Assembly (NCBI RefSeq): GCF_027105095.1
Contig: NZ_CP114278.1
Coordinates: 2,170,001 to 2,234,000, forward strand
Source of the DNA: Brevundimonas vesicularis
GTDB lineage: Bacteria; Pseudomonadota; Alphaproteobacteria; Caulobacterales; Caulobacteraceae
DNA: 64,000 nt
Direction of reading: 5' to 3'
The position numbers and the translations under genes were made by a program. The notes beneath the pieces are model-generated. The model had not been told where the DNA came from and searched no databases. It was given only the letters and a program-made list of their open reading frames with translations. Shown here in pieces: positions 19,635 through 28,217 of this stretch. How positions within the stretch are numbered: position 1 is the stretch's first letter; every line of letters begins with the position of its first letter.

Positions 19635-20523
19635 GCGGCGACGGACTACGCGCCCCTTCCGCAACCAGCCAGTCGCGGAAGGCGTCCACCGCCGCGTCCT
19701 TGCGGCCTTCCGGCCGCAGAAAGACGAACCGGGACGGTCGCTCGACGAAACCGAATGGCGCTGCCAACCGGCCGGCCATCACGTCCGGCGCAACGAAAGC
19801 CCAGGGCGCGATCCCCACGCCCAATCCAGCGATCGCCGCCTCCACCAGCGAATGATTGTGCGCGAATTCTCGCTCCATCGCCGCCGGCGGCAGGGTCACG
19901 CCGGCCAGTTCAGCCCAGACCGACCACGCCCGACGGAAGGTCGCCGAATTCAGCCGCGGCGCTCCAGTTAAGGCTTCCATCGTCTGCAGCTGAGCCATCA
20001 TGGATGGCGATCCGACAGGTCCCTGATGTTGAGCCAAAAAGGGTGTCGCTTCGGTTCGCGCATGAACCTGATCCGGCTCCACGATGCGGATGGCGCCGTC
20101 GAAGCGGTCGCGCCGATAATCGACCGGCGCATAGGATTCCGACAGCCTCACGCGCACCTCAGGATGCGCCTCCAGAAAGGACGGCAAACGTGGGATCAGC
20201 CATTTCAGGGCGAAGGTGCCCAGACAGGAAATCTCGATCTCCCGCACCGCGCCCTGCCGCGCGGCCTCGATCGCATCCGTGATCGCGCCAAACGCTGGCG
20301 TCAGGCCCTCGGCCAGCTTTGCCCCAGCCTCCGTCAACGCAAGCGCATGGCGTGGCCCGGTCACCAGAGCCACGCCCAGCGAAGCCTGCAGCGCCGCGAT
20401 CTGACGGCTGACCGCCCCGTGGGTGACACACAACTCGGCTGCTGCGCGGGTCATGCTGCCGTGCCGAGCGAAGACCTCGAAGGTTCGCAGCGCATTCAGC
20501 GGCGGCGGAACGCGACCTGACAT
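19606..20523 (-). CDS. LysR-family transcriptional regulator (GcvA/AmpR-like)
   Basis: A 305-residue regulator. The N-terminal winged helix-turn-helix (PPLNALRTFEVFARHGSMTRAAAELCVTHGAVSRQIAALQ) has the P-P-L-N-A-L-R start typical of the GcvA/AmpR branch, and residues ~95-295 form the periplasmic-binding-protein-like effector domain. The ATG at 20523 has a GGGAGG site eight bases upstream. Regulators of this branch often control a divergent neighbour, and the nearest divergent ORF is the 39-residue membrane peptide at 20597. The effector is unknown. Confidence 0.9.
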   Translation of the reverse strand: MSGRVPPPLNALRTFEVFARHGSMTRAAAELCVTHGAVSRQIAALQASLGVALVTGPRHALALTEAGAKLAEGLTPAFGAITDAIEAARQGAVREIEISCLGTFALKWLIPRLPSFLEAHPEVRVRLSESYAPVDYRRDRFDGAIRIVEPDQVHARTEATPFLAQHQGPVGSPSMMAQLQTMEALTGAPRLNSATFRRAWSVWAELAGVTLPPAAMEREFAHNHSLVEAAIAGLGVGIAPWAFVAPDVMAGRLAAPFGFVERPSRFVFLRPEGRKDAAVDAFRDWLVAEGARSPSPPIPSTGPGG

Positions 20524-20596
20524 GTGACCTCCCCTCACAGACCGTCACCCGCTTAATCGATTTCGCAGTCGTCGCCTATCGGCTTCAAGCTTGGCG

Positions 20597-20716
20597 ATGC
20601 CGCATCCGAACCCACCGCCCAAACCGCCCCGCCGCTCGCTTCAGGATCAGATCGCCTACGGCCTGTGCATTCTGCTCATATGGGGCGTGGCGATCGCCGC
20701 TTTCTGGGACGGCTAA
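20597..20716 (+). CDS. Small single-helix membrane peptide (39 aa)
   Basis: A short ORF of 39 codons between divergent LysR and convergent GNAT genes. The first 17 residues are proline- and arginine-rich (MPHPNPPPKPPRRSLQDQ), followed by one membrane-spanning helix (about 20-36, AYGLCILLIWGVAIAAFW) and a two-residue tail. G/C-rich third positions and the positive-inside layout support it as a real gene. No strong ribosome site is visible. The function is unknown. Confidence 0.5.
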   Translation: MPHPNPPPKPPRRSLQDQIAYGLCILLIWGVAIAAFWDG

Positions 20717-21171
20717 AGCCGCTTCTCCATGAAGACGTCAGCGCGCGCATAGGGCGTGGGCCGTGGCGGCAGGTGGACGAAGCCGGCGCTTTCATACAAG
20801 GCGATCGCGGGCTTCAGGGTGCTGTTGGTTTCTAGATAGAGTCGGGCGGCGCCCGCTTTCCGAGCCGCCTCTTCGCAGGCCTCGAGCAGGCGTCGCGCCA
20901 GCCTCAGGCCGCGCGCGGCGGGCGTGACGGTCATCTTGCAGACCTCCACCCCGTCATCGGTCGGGACCATGGCGCAGCAGCCCACGGCCTCCCCATCCTT
21001 CTCCGCGATAAAGATGCGCCCGCCCTTGGTCAGGAAGACGCCGTGCGGATCATCGATCGCCAGCCGATCCTTGTCTTCGATGGCGAAGCCGCCCTCGATC
21101 AGCCAGGCGGTGTTCAACTGCGCCCAGACGGCGGCGTGATCGGAACGGAAATCGACGATGGCGACGGTCAT
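20713..21171 (-). CDS. GNAT-family N-acetyltransferase
   Basis: A 152-residue acetyltransferase. The acetyl-CoA-binding motif A is VCKMTVTPAARGLRLARRLLEACEEAARKAG and motif B is LYLETNSTLKPAIALYESAGF. Length and layout fit small soluble GNAT enzymes related to the YjgM/amino-acid acetyltransferases. The substrate is not deducible. Its stop overlaps the stop of the small membrane ORF by a few bases on the other strand. Confidence 0.88.
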   Translation of the reverse strand: MTVAIVDFRSDHAAVWAQLNTAWLIEGGFAIEDKDRLAIDDPHGVFLTKGGRIFIAEKDGEAVGCCAMVPTDDGVEVCKMTVTPAARGLRLARRLLEACEEAARKAGAARLYLETNSTLKPAIALYESAGFVHLPPRPTPYARADVFMEKRL

Positions 21172-21202
21172 TCACCCCTCATGTCCGGTGTGCACGCAAA
21201 GC

Positions 21203-21233
21203 AAAAGGGCGGTCGGATCGCTCCGACCGCCCT
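21203..21233 (-). terminator. Terminator of the alpha (rpsM-rplQ) operon
   Basis: An 11-bp perfect stem (21207-21217 with 21222-21232) with a TCGC loop is followed on the minus strand by four T. It lies 28 bases past the rplQ stop and is the natural end of the ribosomal cluster. Confidence 0.88.
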
Positions 21234-21260
21234 TCCGGCGTTTGGTCAAACGACCAAATC

Positions 21261-21680
21261 TTAGTCTTCGTCGTTGCCTTCGAAGGCCAGGACCGGACCA
21301 GAGTCCTTGCCCTTGGCTTCGACGTCGCGATCGACGAACTCGATGACGGCCATCGGGGCGTTGTCGCCGTGGCGGAAGCCGGCCTTCATGATGCGGATAT
21401 AGCCGCCGTTACGCTCGCTGTAGCGCGGGCCAAGCGTTTCGAACAACTTGCCGACTTGCGGCACGTCGCGAACCTGGCTGATGGCCTGACGACGCGCGTG
21501 CAGGTCGCCCTTTTTGGCGAGGGTAACCAGCTTCTCGACGAAGGGACGCAGTTCCTTCGCCTTGGGCAGGGTCGTGGTGATCTGCTCGTGCTTGATCAGC
21601 GAGGCAGCCATGTTGGCGAACATGGCGGTGCGGTGGCTGCTCGTGCGACCGAGTTTACGATGGGCGGCGCCGTGGCGCAT
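21261..21680 (-). CDS. rplQ: 50S ribosomal protein L17
   Basis: L17 sits near the exit of the peptide tunnel on the large subunit. The N-terminus [25 protein letters not shown] is the family signature, and residues 60-105 ([10 protein letters not shown]...[22 protein letters not shown]) complete the fold. The 139 residues include an acidic C-terminal tail (about 20 residues beyond the E. coli core). Last gene of the alpha operon, 104 bases after rpoA, followed by a terminator. Confidence 0.97.
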   Translation of the reverse strand: MRHGAAHRKLGRTSSHRTAMFANMAASLIKHEQITTTLPKAKELRPFVEKLVTLAKKGDLHARRQAISQVRDVPQVGKLFETLGPRYSERNGGYIRIMKAGFRHGDNAPMAVIEFVDRDVEAKGKDSGPVLAFEGNDED

Positions 21681-21784
21681 CTGGGTCTCTCCTACTCCGG
21701 AACCGGTATCCTCAATCGGACCTGGAACCGTAATCTTCTAACCGCCCCGACATTCTCCCGAAGGAGACGGGCGGAGGGTTGAAC

Positions 21785-22804
21785 TTAGATCTGGTCGTCG
21801 AACTTCTTGGCCAGATCTTCGATGTTTTCGGGCGGCCAGTTCGGCACGTCCATGCCGAGGCTGAGGCCCATCGTCGTGAGAACTTCCTTGATCTCGTTCA
21901 ACGACTTGCGGCCGAAGTTCGGGGTGCGAAGCATTTCGCCCTCGGTCTTCTGGATCAGGTCGCCGATGTAGACGATGTTGTCGTTCTTCAGGCAGTTGGC
22001 CGAACGAACCGACAGCTCCAGCTCGTCCACCTTCTTCAGCAGCGCCGGGTTGAAGGGCAGGTCGGGCTTGCCGTCCGACTGCTCGACAGCCTTCTTGGGT
22101 TCTTCGAAGGTGATGAAGATCTGGAGCTGGTCCTGCAGGATGCGCGCGGCGTAAGCCACGGCGTCAACCGGCGTGACCGCACCGTTGGTTTCGACTTCCA
22201 GCAGCAGCTTGTCGTAGTCCAGCGACTGGCCCTGACGGGTCGGCTCGACGCGGTAGGCCACCTTCTTGACCGGCGAATACAGGGCGTCGACGGCGATCAG
22301 GCCGATCGGCGCATCTTCCGGACGGTTCAGCTCGGCGGCGACATAGCCCTTGCCGTTCTGGACGGTCAGTTCCATGCGCACCGATGCGCCGTCGTCCAGC
22401 GTGCAGATGACGTGGTCGGGGTTCAGAACCTCGATGTCCGCCGGCACGTCGATCTGGCCGGCCGTCACCGGACCGGGACCCGTAGCGCGCAGGGTCATGC
22501 GCTTGGGGCCTTCGGCGTGCATACGCAGCGCCAGTTGCTTGATGTTCAGGACGATATCGACCACGTCTTCGCGCACGCCTTCCAGCGACGAGAATTCATG
22601 AACGACGCCGTCGATCTGGATGGCCGTGACGGCTGCGCCTTGCAGCGAGGACAGCAGAACGCGACGGAGCGCGTTGCCGAGCGTCACGCCGAAGCCACGC
22701 TCGAGGGGTTCGGCCACCAGGCGCGCCTTGCGCTGGGCGTCGGAACCGATCTCGATCTGCGGCTTCTCGGGACGGATCAGCTCTTGCCAGTTTCTTTCGA
22801 TCAT
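21785..22804 (-). CDS. rpoA: RNA polymerase subunit alpha
   Basis: A 339-residue alpha subunit. The N-terminal assembly domain (1-235) contains the dimer and beta-contact region ([37 protein letters not shown]), a flexible linker follows, and the C-terminal domain (265-325) has the UP-element/activator-contact residues in [10 protein letters not shown] and [16 protein letters not shown]. Lies between rpsK and rplQ in the usual alpha-operon order. The 93 bases before it and 104 after it can form hairpins without T-runs. Confidence 0.98.
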   Translation of the reverse strand: MIERNWQELIRPEKPQIEIGSDAQRKARLVAEPLERGFGVTLGNALRRVLLSSLQGAAVTAIQIDGVVHEFSSLEGVREDVVDIVLNIKQLALRMHAEGPKRMTLRATGPGPVTAGQIDVPADIEVLNPDHVICTLDDGASVRMELTVQNGKGYVAAELNRPEDAPIGLIAVDALYSPVKKVAYRVEPTRQGQSLDYDKLLLEVETNGAVTPVDAVAYAARILQDQLQIFITFEEPKKAVEQSDGKPDLPFNPALLKKVDELELSVRSANCLKNDNIVYIGDLIQKTEGEMLRTPNFGRKSLNEIKEVLTTMGLSLGMDVPNWPPENIEDLAKKFDDQI

Positions 22805-22897
22805 TTTGTCCCTCGAACGGGTTTCGCCTGCTCCGGCCTTGTCGACGAGGCCATGATGGAGCGGACGGAGATTGGGGGTGCCTTAGAACGCTATCGC

Positions 22898-23287
22898 TTA
22901 GACGCGACGACGCTTGGGCGGACGGCAACCATTGTGCGGCATCGGCGTGACGTCGCGGATCGTCGTGATCGTCAGACCGACCGACTGCAGCGCGCGCAGG
23001 GCCGATTCACGGCCGGAGCCCGGACCCGAAACGTTCACTTCCAGCGTCTTCACGCCGTGTTCCTGGGCCTTCTTGCCAGCGTCTTCCGCAGCCATCTGAG
23101 CGGCGTAAGGGGTCGACTTACGCGAACCCTTGAAGCCCATGTGACCCGCCGAAGACCACGAGATCGCGTTGCCCTGGGCATCGGTGATCGTGATCATGGT
23201 GTTGTTGAACGAAGCATTCACGTGGGCGACGCCCGAAGTGATGTTCTTGCGCTCGCGCTTCTTTACGCGACCCGGTTCCTTGGCCAT
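22898..23287 (-). CDS. rpsK: 30S ribosomal protein S11
   Basis: A 129-residue platform protein of the small subunit that helps shape the mRNA exit and E-site region. The central block [17 protein letters not shown] and the C-terminal signature [17 protein letters not shown] are diagnostic. Nine bases separate it from rpsM. The alpha operon here lacks rpsD (S4), which lies between rpsK and rpoA in E. coli, so the S4 feedback known there is not expected. Confidence 0.98.
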   Translation of the reverse strand: MAKEPGRVKKRERKNITSGVAHVNASFNNTMITITDAQGNAISWSSAGHMGFKGSRKSTPYAAQMAAEDAGKKAQEHGVKTLEVNVSGPGSGRESALRALQSVGLTITTIRDVTPMPHNGCRPPKRRRV

Positions 23288-23296
23288 GTGTCTGTC

Positions 23297-23665
23297 TTAC
23301 TTCTTCTTGCCGGCGATCGGCTTGGCGGGACCCTTGCGGGTGCGGGCGTTCGTGTGGGTGCGCTGGCCGCGGACCGGCAGGCCCTTGCGGTGACGCAGGC
23401 CGCGATAGCAGGCCAGATCCATCAGACGCTTGATGTTCATCGACGTCTCGCGGCGCAGGTCGCCCTCGACGGTGTGATCCTTGTCGATCGTTTCGCGGAT
23501 CGACAGGACTTCGGCGTCCGTCAGCTGGTTCACCCGGCGGGCGGGCTCGATGCCCACCTTCTCGGTGATGTCCTTGGCGGCGGCGGGGCCGATGCCATGG
23601 ATATACTGAAGCGCGATCTCTACGCGCTTGTTGGTCGGGATGTTGACGCCAGCAATACGGGCCAC
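23297..23665 (-). CDS. rpsM: 30S ribosomal protein S13
   Basis: A 122-residue protein of the small-subunit head that contacts tRNA and helix B1 of the large subunit. The helix-two-turn-helix region ([13 protein letters not shown]) and the basic tail ([25 protein letters not shown]) are diagnostic. Translation should start at the GTG at 23665 ([11 protein letters not shown]), which has a TGGAGA ribosome site. The open frame continues 12 codons upstream without family likeness. First gene of the alpha operon with its own promoter. Confidence 0.97.
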   Translation of the reverse strand: MARIAGVNIPTNKRVEIALQYIHGIGPAAAKDITEKVGIEPARRVNQLTDAEVLSIRETIDKDHTVEGDLRRETSMNIKRLMDLACYRGLRHRKGLPVRGQRTHTNARTRKGPAKPIAGKKK

Positions 23666-23701
23666 GAAATTCTCCAGATACGCGTTAGTCAGACGCAACA
23701 A

Positions 23702-23751
23702 ACGCTCCGGTTAACAAACCAGGAGCGTGGCGCCCTTCGCGGGAAGGCGCC
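23702..23751 (-). promoter_or_regulatory. Structured leader of the rpsM (alpha) operon
   Basis: On the minus strand the first bases of the predicted transcript can fold into a GGCGCCTT...AAGGGCGCC hairpin and then a CGCTCC...GGAGCG hairpin followed by TTTGTT, just before the rpsM ribosome site. This could be a feedback target or a weak attenuator. Folding was judged by eye. Confidence 0.4.
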
Positions 23752-23779
23752 CTTATACAGATGATTCACCGGGCGTCAA
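23752..23779 (-). promoter_or_regulatory. Promoter of the alpha operon (rpsM-rpsK-rpoA-rplQ)
   Basis: On the minus strand TTGACG (23779-23774) and TATAAG (23757-23752) are separated by 16 bases, a near-consensus housekeeping promoter that also fits the Caulobacter pattern TTGACGS...TANAW. It sits between the tonB-like stop and rpsM, with the start of transcription expected near 23745. Confidence 0.75.
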
Positions 23780-23803
23780 CATCCGCTCCCGCGCGGCGCC
23801 GCT

Positions 23804-24535
23804 TCAGCGTGGCGGGCGGCCAAAATCGACGCCGACGGTGACCCGCTGGCCCTCGACCGGTCGACCGTCTTCGGTCGGCGGCTGGAAGCGGAAATAGCCG
23901 GACACCTGCAAGCCGGCCGCGCCGAAGCCCAAACCGGGGGGCGTCTCTTGAACGACGCGGCAACCGTCCAGCCGGCTGTCCAAACGAATGACGCAGGACA
24001 GTTCGACCCGGCCGTAACGGCTGCGGGCGCCCGGCGGGTGGTTGGCGCGGATCTGGCCGATGGTGGGACCGGTGACCAGACGCGGTCCGGTCGAGCCGCT
24101 GCCGGGGCCAGATCCAGAGCCGACGCCGGATCCGCTGCCGGTCCCCTGCCCGCCTTGGCCAAAGCCGGGCTGCGGGGATGGGGATGGCGCGACTCCGACG
24201 ACGGGTGCGGGTTCCGGCGCCTTGACGGGCGGCGCGGGAACTTCGCGGGGGCGTTCCCTAGGCGGAGGCGGCGGCGTGTGAATGACGGATGGCGCAGCGG
24301 GCGCGCCGCCACCGGTCTCGGGCGCCGGGGGTTCGTTGGAAATCGGCGGCGGCGGATCGTAGAGCACGACCTCGAACGGCGGCGGCTCGACCACAGGCGT
24401 CGGCGCCGGGCCCATCACCTGTCCCAGCCACAGGAACAGGCCGATTTCCGCGGCCGCGACGGCGACGAATATGCCCGCCATGCGCCAGCGACGCAGGCGG
24501 GTCTTTTCGGGTTTGGGATCGTCCAACTCGGTCAT
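23804..24535 (-). CDS. TonB-like energy transducer
   Basis: A 243-residue protein: a short basic cytoplasmic end, one membrane helix (about 20-38), a proline-rich periplasmic spacer (45-120), a Gly/Ser repeat (GTGSGSGVGSGSGPGSGS), and a C-terminal TonB domain (GRVELSCVIRLDSRLDGCRVVQETPPGLGFGAAGLQVSGYFRF). TonB links the ExbBD proton motor to outer-membrane receptors. No exbB or exbD is near. Its position between adk and rpsM, inside the ribosomal cluster, is unusual. The two Cys residues of the TonB domain are typical of the alphaproteobacterial form. Confidence 0.88.
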   Translation of the reverse strand: MTELDDPKPEKTRLRRWRMAGIFVAVAAAEIGLFLWLGQVMGPAPTPVVEPPPFEVVLYDPPPPISNEPPAPETGGGAPAAPSVIHTPPPPPRERPREVPAPPVKAPEPAPVVGVAPSPSPQPGFGQGGQGTGSGSGVGSGSGPGSGSTGPRLVTGPTIGQIRANHPPGARSRYGRVELSCVIRLDSRLDGCRVVQETPPGLGFGAAGLQVSGYFRFQPPTEDGRPVEGQRVTVGVDFGRPPR

Positions 24536-24562
24536 CAGGCGATCAACGCCCGAAAACGCAAA

Positions 24563-25123
24563 TCAGGCCAGTGCCTCGTCGATCGCTTTGGCGACGGACT
24601 CGATCGAGCCCATGCCGTCGGCTTCGGTCAGCTTGCCTTGAGCTTGATAGTAGGGAAGCAGCGGCGCGGTGTTGCGGTTATAGGCCTCGAGCCGGACCTT
24701 GAAGGATTCCGGATTGTCGTCCGGACGCCCCTGTTCGGCGAAGCGCTTGGCGATCCGTTCGGTCAGGGCGGCGTCGTCGACCTTCAGGCGGACGACGGCG
24801 TCGATTTGAACACCGCGTTTGGCCAACATCTCGTCCAGCGCCTCGGCCTGGGCCACGGTGCGGGGGAAGCCGTCGAAGATGGCGCCGCCGGCGGCCTCGG
24901 CCTCCGGCAGGCGATCCTCGATCAGGGCGATGACGATCTCGTCGGTGACCAGATCGCCGCGCGCCAGCACGTCCTTGACCTTGAGCCCCAACTCCGAGCC
25001 CGAGGCGATCGCCGCGCGCAGCATGTCGCCGGTGGAGAGCTGGACCATGCCCTTCTCTTCCACCAGCCGCTTGGCCTGGGTGCCCTTGCCCGCCGCCGGC
25101 GGTCCGAACAGGATCAAGTTCAT
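24563..25123 (-). CDS. adk: Adenylate kinase
   Basis: A 186-residue short-form adenylate kinase, interconverting ATP + AMP and 2 ADP. The P-loop GPPAAGKGTQ is at residues 7-16, the AMP-binding STGDMLR at 30-36, and the DGFPRTVAQAEAL motif at 84-96. The LID region is a short loop (ERIAKRFAEQGRPDDNPESFKVRL) without the zinc Cys set, as usual in alphaproteobacteria. Follows secY after 37 bases, the conserved spc-operon position. Confidence 0.98.
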   Translation of the reverse strand: MNLILFGPPAAGKGTQAKRLVEEKGMVQLSTGDMLRAAIASGSELGLKVKDVLARGDLVTDEIVIALIEDRLPEAEAAGGAIFDGFPRTVAQAEALDEMLAKRGVQIDAVVRLKVDDAALTERIAKRFAEQGRPDDNPESFKVRLEAYNRNTAPLLPYYQAQGKLTEADGMGSIESVAKAIDEALA

Positions 25124-25160
25124 GCTTCAGCCCTCCCCTGGGCGTCTGACAACCTAAGAC

Positions 25161-26540
25161 TTAGCGGCGAACGGGCGTGGGAGCGCCGCGACCGCCACGA
25201 CCACGCAGCTTGGCCTTCTTGATCAAGCCTTCGTACTGGTGCGCCAGCAGTTGGGACTGGATCTGGGCCACAGTGTCCATGGTGACCGAGACGACGATCA
25301 AGATAGACGTTCCGCCAAAATACAGGCTGTTGCCGAACTGGCTGACGATGAACTCCGGCAGCAGGCAGACCGCGGTGATATAGGCGGCGCCGATCACGGT
25401 CAGGCGGGTCAGGACATAGTCTAGATATTCCGCCGTGCGCTTGCCCGGACGGATGCCCGGAAGGAAGCCGCCATATTTGCGCAGGTTCTCGGCGGTGTCC
25501 TCGGGATTGAAGGTGATCGAGGTGTAGAAGAAGCAGAAGAAGACGATCAGGGCGGCATACAGCGCCATGAACAGCGGCTGGCCGTGCGTCAGCTGCGCCG
25601 TCACCAGCGGGAGCCAGCTCATCCAGCTAGGCAGGTCGGCGTTGGCCGTCATGGTCGCGACCGTCGTCGGCAGCATCAGCAGCGACGAGGCGAAGATCGG
25701 CGGGATCACGCCGGCGGTGTTGACCTTCAGCGGCAGGAACGAACGCTCGCCCCCGGCCATGCGGTTGCCTTCCTGGCGCTTCGGATACTGGATCAGAAGA
25801 CGGCGCTGAGCGCGTTCCATGAAGACGATGAAGACCACGGTGGCCACAGCCAGGATGGCGATGAACAGCAGGGCGAATGCCGACATCTGGCCTTGCTGGG
25901 CCAGGCCCAGCAGGCGGGCGATGGTGGACGGCAGAACGGCCACGATCCCGGCGAAGATGATCAGCGAGATGCCGTTGCCGACGCCGCGCGCCGTCACCTG
26001 CTCACCCAGCCACATCAGGAACATGGTGCCGCCGGTCAGGGTCACGACCGTCGAAATTATGAAGAAGATGCCGGGGTTGTCGACCAGGCCGGCCGTGCTG
26101 TTCAGGCCCGCCGCGATGCCGAAGGACTGGGCCAGCGCCAAGAACACCGTCAGATAACGGGTGTACTGGTTAAGCTGCTTGCGGCCGCTTTCGCCGCCTT
26201 CCTTCTTCAGCTTCTCCCAGGGCGGATACACCGTGCCCATCAGCTGCACGATGATCGAGGCCGAGATGTAGGGCATCACGTTCAGCGCGAAGATGGCCAT
26301 ACGCTCGACCGCGCCGCCCGAGAACATGTTGAACATGTCCAGGATGCCGCGCTGACCGTCCGGGTTCTGGAAGAACTGCAGGAAGGCCTGCGAGTTGATG
26401 CCCGGGATCGGCACATAGGTGCCGATGCGATAGACCAGAAGCGCGCCCAGCGTGAACAGCAGGCGTTTATGCAGCTCGGTCGCTTTCGCGAACGAGCCCA
26501 TATTCATATTGGCGGCGAGTTGTTCTGCGGCCGAAGCCAT
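25161..26540 (-). CDS. secY: Preprotein translocase subunit SecY
   Basis: A 459-residue channel subunit of the Sec translocon with ten membrane helices. Signature parts are the N-terminal ELHKRLLFTLGALLVYRIGTYVPIPGI, the plug region following IPGINSQAFLQFF, and the cytoplasmic loop FMERAQRRLLIQYPKRQ between helices 6 and 7. The C-terminal tail is short and basic (RGRGGRGAPTPVRR). It lies in the spc operon between rplO and adk. The 128-base gap before it holds a strong hairpin. Confidence 0.98.
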   Translation of the reverse strand: MASAAEQLAANMNMGSFAKATELHKRLLFTLGALLVYRIGTYVPIPGINSQAFLQFFQNPDGQRGILDMFNMFSGGAVERMAIFALNVMPYISASIIVQLMGTVYPPWEKLKKEGGESGRKQLNQYTRYLTVFLALAQSFGIAAGLNSTAGLVDNPGIFFIISTVVTLTGGTMFLMWLGEQVTARGVGNGISLIIFAGIVAVLPSTIARLLGLAQQGQMSAFALLFIAILAVATVVFIVFMERAQRRLLIQYPKRQEGNRMAGGERSFLPLKVNTAGVIPPIFASSLLMLPTTVATMTANADLPSWMSWLPLVTAQLTHGQPLFMALYAALIVFFCFFYTSITFNPEDTAENLRKYGGFLPGIRPGKRTAEYLDYVLTRLTVIGAAYITAVCLLPEFIVSQFGNSLYFGGTSILIVVSVTMDTVAQIQSQLLAHQYEGLIKKAKLRGRGGRGAPTPVRR

Positions 26541-26580
26541 TATGCGTCCCCACGACTGATTGAGTCGTCAGATAGGCGGA

Positions 26581-26606
26581 AAGCGGCCCTCATGCGAGGG
26601 CCGCTT
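26581..26606 (-). terminator. Terminator-like hairpin between rplO and secY
   Basis: A perfect 10-bp stem (26581-26590 with 26597-26606) with a six-base loop lies 40 bases upstream of the secY start. On the minus strand it is followed by only a short T tract. It could lower transcription into secY-adk or mark an RNA processing site. Confidence 0.5.
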
Positions 26607-26668
26607 CCGTTCTTTCGTCGCTGCGATGTGTTCAGGCCACGGCCTAAACGACCGCAGCGACGCGTTGA

Positions 26669-27262
26669 TCAGGCTTTGGCGGCGGTGCGCTTGGTGCGGG
26701 CCGAGATCTTGTTCTCGTCGCCGCGCGGCGCCTTGGCGGCCGGAGCCTTGCCCTTGGCGGCGTTGCGCTTCTCGACGCGCGCGGCGGCCTTGGCTTCGGC
26801 TTCGATGCGTTGCTCGACGACCGAGCCGCCAGCGGCTTCGATAGCCTTCTTGGCGCCGGCGGTGGCCGACCAGACGACCAGGTTCAGCGCTTGCTTCAGC
26901 TCGCCGGTGCCCAGCAGACGCACGCCGTCCTTGACGCGACGGATCACGCCGGCGGCGACCAGAGCGTCGCCCTTCAGTTCGGACTTGGCGTCCAGCTTGC
27001 CGGCGTCGACGGCGTCTTGCAGGCGCCACAGGTTCACTTCAGCCAGCTTCAGAGCATTGGCGTTGTTGAAGCCGCGCTTGGGCATACGCATGTACAGCGG
27101 CATTTGGCCGCCTTCGAAGCCGCCGATGGCGACGCCCGAACGCGACTTCTGACCCTTGACGCCACGGCCAGCGGTCTTGCCCTTGCCCGAACCGGGGCCA
27201 CGGCCGACACGCATGCGCTTCTTGTGGGCGCCTTCGTTGTCGCGGATTTCGTTCAGTTTCAT
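26669..27262 (-). CDS. rplO: 50S ribosomal protein L15
   Basis: L15 of the large subunit. The N-terminal [43 protein letters not shown] is diagnostic, and the C-terminal domain follows ([14 protein letters not shown]...AGGSVV). At 197 residues it is about 40-50 longer than the family core because of an Ala/Lys-rich tail ([19 protein letters not shown]...). The upstream gap to rpmD contains a strong terminator-like structure. Confidence 0.97.
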   Translation of the reverse strand: MKLNEIRDNEGAHKKRMRVGRGPGSGKGKTAGRGVKGQKSRSGVAIGGFEGGQMPLYMRMPKRGFNNANALKLAEVNLWRLQDAVDAGKLDAKSELKGDALVAAGVIRRVKDGVRLLGTGELKQALNLVVWSATAGAKKAIEAAGGSVVEQRIEAEAKAAARVEKRNAAKGKAPAAKAPRGDENKISARTKRTAAKA

Positions 27263-27315
27263 GTGCCTGATCCTTTCGGGTGCTAGCGCCCGGACGTTGT
27301 CCGGACTCGGCTTGG

Positions 27316-27348
27316 AAAAAATGAAGGGCCGCTGATAAGCGACCCCTT
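27316..27348 (-). terminator. Intrinsic terminator or attenuator between rpmD and rplO
   Basis: A 10-11 bp stem (27324-27333 with 27338-27348, one G-U and one unpaired base) with a GATA/TATC loop is followed on the minus strand by a run of six T (27321-27316). This is a well-formed intrinsic terminator inside a ribosomal operon, 54 bases ahead of rplO. Confidence 0.7.
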
Positions 27349-27369
27349 GGGTATTCGCAAGTGCAGAAA

Positions 27370-27397
27370 CGCCCTCCCCCGGGTTCGGGAGAAGGCG
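27370..27397 (-). terminator. Second hairpin directly after rpmD
   Basis: An imperfect GC-rich hairpin (27370-27378 with 27387-27397, two unpaired A) is followed on the minus strand by TTTCTG. It begins eight bases after the rpmD stop, in tandem with the stronger terminator further on. Confidence 0.45.
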
Positions 27398-27404
27398 AAA
27401 CGGC

Positions 27405-27593
27405 TTACTTCTCGACGATCTCGGTCAGGTGGGCGACCTTGGCGATCATCCCGCGAACCGAAGGCGTGTCTTCCAGGGTCGATTCACGACCCAGGCGGTT
27501 CAGGCCCAGGCCCACCAAGGTGGCGCGCTGGTCGTTCTTGCGGCGGATCGGCGAACCGGTCTGCTTGACGGTGAGGGTTTTCTTCTCAGCCAT
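27405..27593 (-). CDS. rpmD: 50S ribosomal protein L30
   Basis: A 62-residue protein of the large subunit with the family pattern [30 protein letters not shown] and [11 protein letters not shown]. Three bases separate it from rpsE, and two tandem hairpins follow it before rplO. Confidence 0.97.
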   Translation of the reverse strand: MAEKKTLTVKQTGSPIRRKNDQRATLVGLGLNRLGRESTLEDTPSVRGMIAKVAHLTEIVEK

Positions 27594-27596
27594 GAC

Positions 27597-28205
27597 TTAG
27601 GACTCCACGGCTTCGGGCGCCGAGGCGCCGTCGTTGCGGCGGCCCATCAGATCCGCGACCTTCTTGCCGCGCTTGGACGCGACTTGACGGGGCGAGGACT
27701 GGACCTTCAGCGCTTCGAACGTCGCGCGGATCATGTTGTAGGGGTTCGACGAACCGGTCGACTTGCCCACGACGTCCTGGACGCCGAGGGTTTCGAGCAC
27801 GGCGCGCATCGGACCGCCCGCGATGACGCCAGTCCCGGGAGGGGCGGCGCGCATCATGATCTTGCCGGCGCCCCAACGGCCGTTGCCGTCGTGGTGCAGC
27901 GTGCGGTTCTCGCGCAGCGGAACGCGGATCATCGTCTTCTTGGCTTCTTCGGTCGCCTTGCGGATGGCTTCCGGCACTTCGCGCGCCTTGCCGTGACCGA
28001 AGCCGACGCGACCCTTGCCGTCGCCGACGACCATCAGGGCTGCGAAGCTGAAGCGACGGCCGCCTTTGACGGTAGCGGCGACGCGGTTGATGTGCACCAG
28101 CTTCTCGACGATGTCGGAATCCGGACCATCAGCAGCGGGACCGTTGCGGTTGTCACGACGGTTGCGATCGTTGCCGCCGCCGCCGCGTTGGGGTTGTTGC
28201 GCCAT
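27597..28205 (-). CDS. rpsE: 30S ribosomal protein S5
   Basis: A 202-residue protein of the mRNA entry region that also affects decoding accuracy. The double-stranded RNA-binding part ([41 protein letters not shown]) and the C-terminal half ([30 protein letters not shown]) are diagnostic. The first ~30 residues are an extra Arg/Gly/Asn/Gln-rich stretch ([16 protein letters not shown]), and the tail extends beyond the E. coli protein. Confidence 0.97.
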   Translation of the reverse strand: MAQQPQRGGGGNDRNRRDNRNGPAADGPDSDIVEKLVHINRVAATVKGGRRFSFAALMVVGDGKGRVGFGHGKAREVPEAIRKATEEAKKTMIRVPLRENRTLHHDGNGRWGAGKIMMRAAPPGTGVIAGGPMRAVLETLGVQDVVGKSTGSSNPYNMIRATFEALKVQSSPRQVASKRGKKVADLMGRRNDGASAPEAVES

Positions 28206-28217
28206 CTGTCGCGTCCC

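Noticed and set aside
21779..23764. Long plus-strand frame opposite rpoA, rpsK and rpsM
   Set aside because: Spans three well-identified genes on the other strand and has no recognisable domain.
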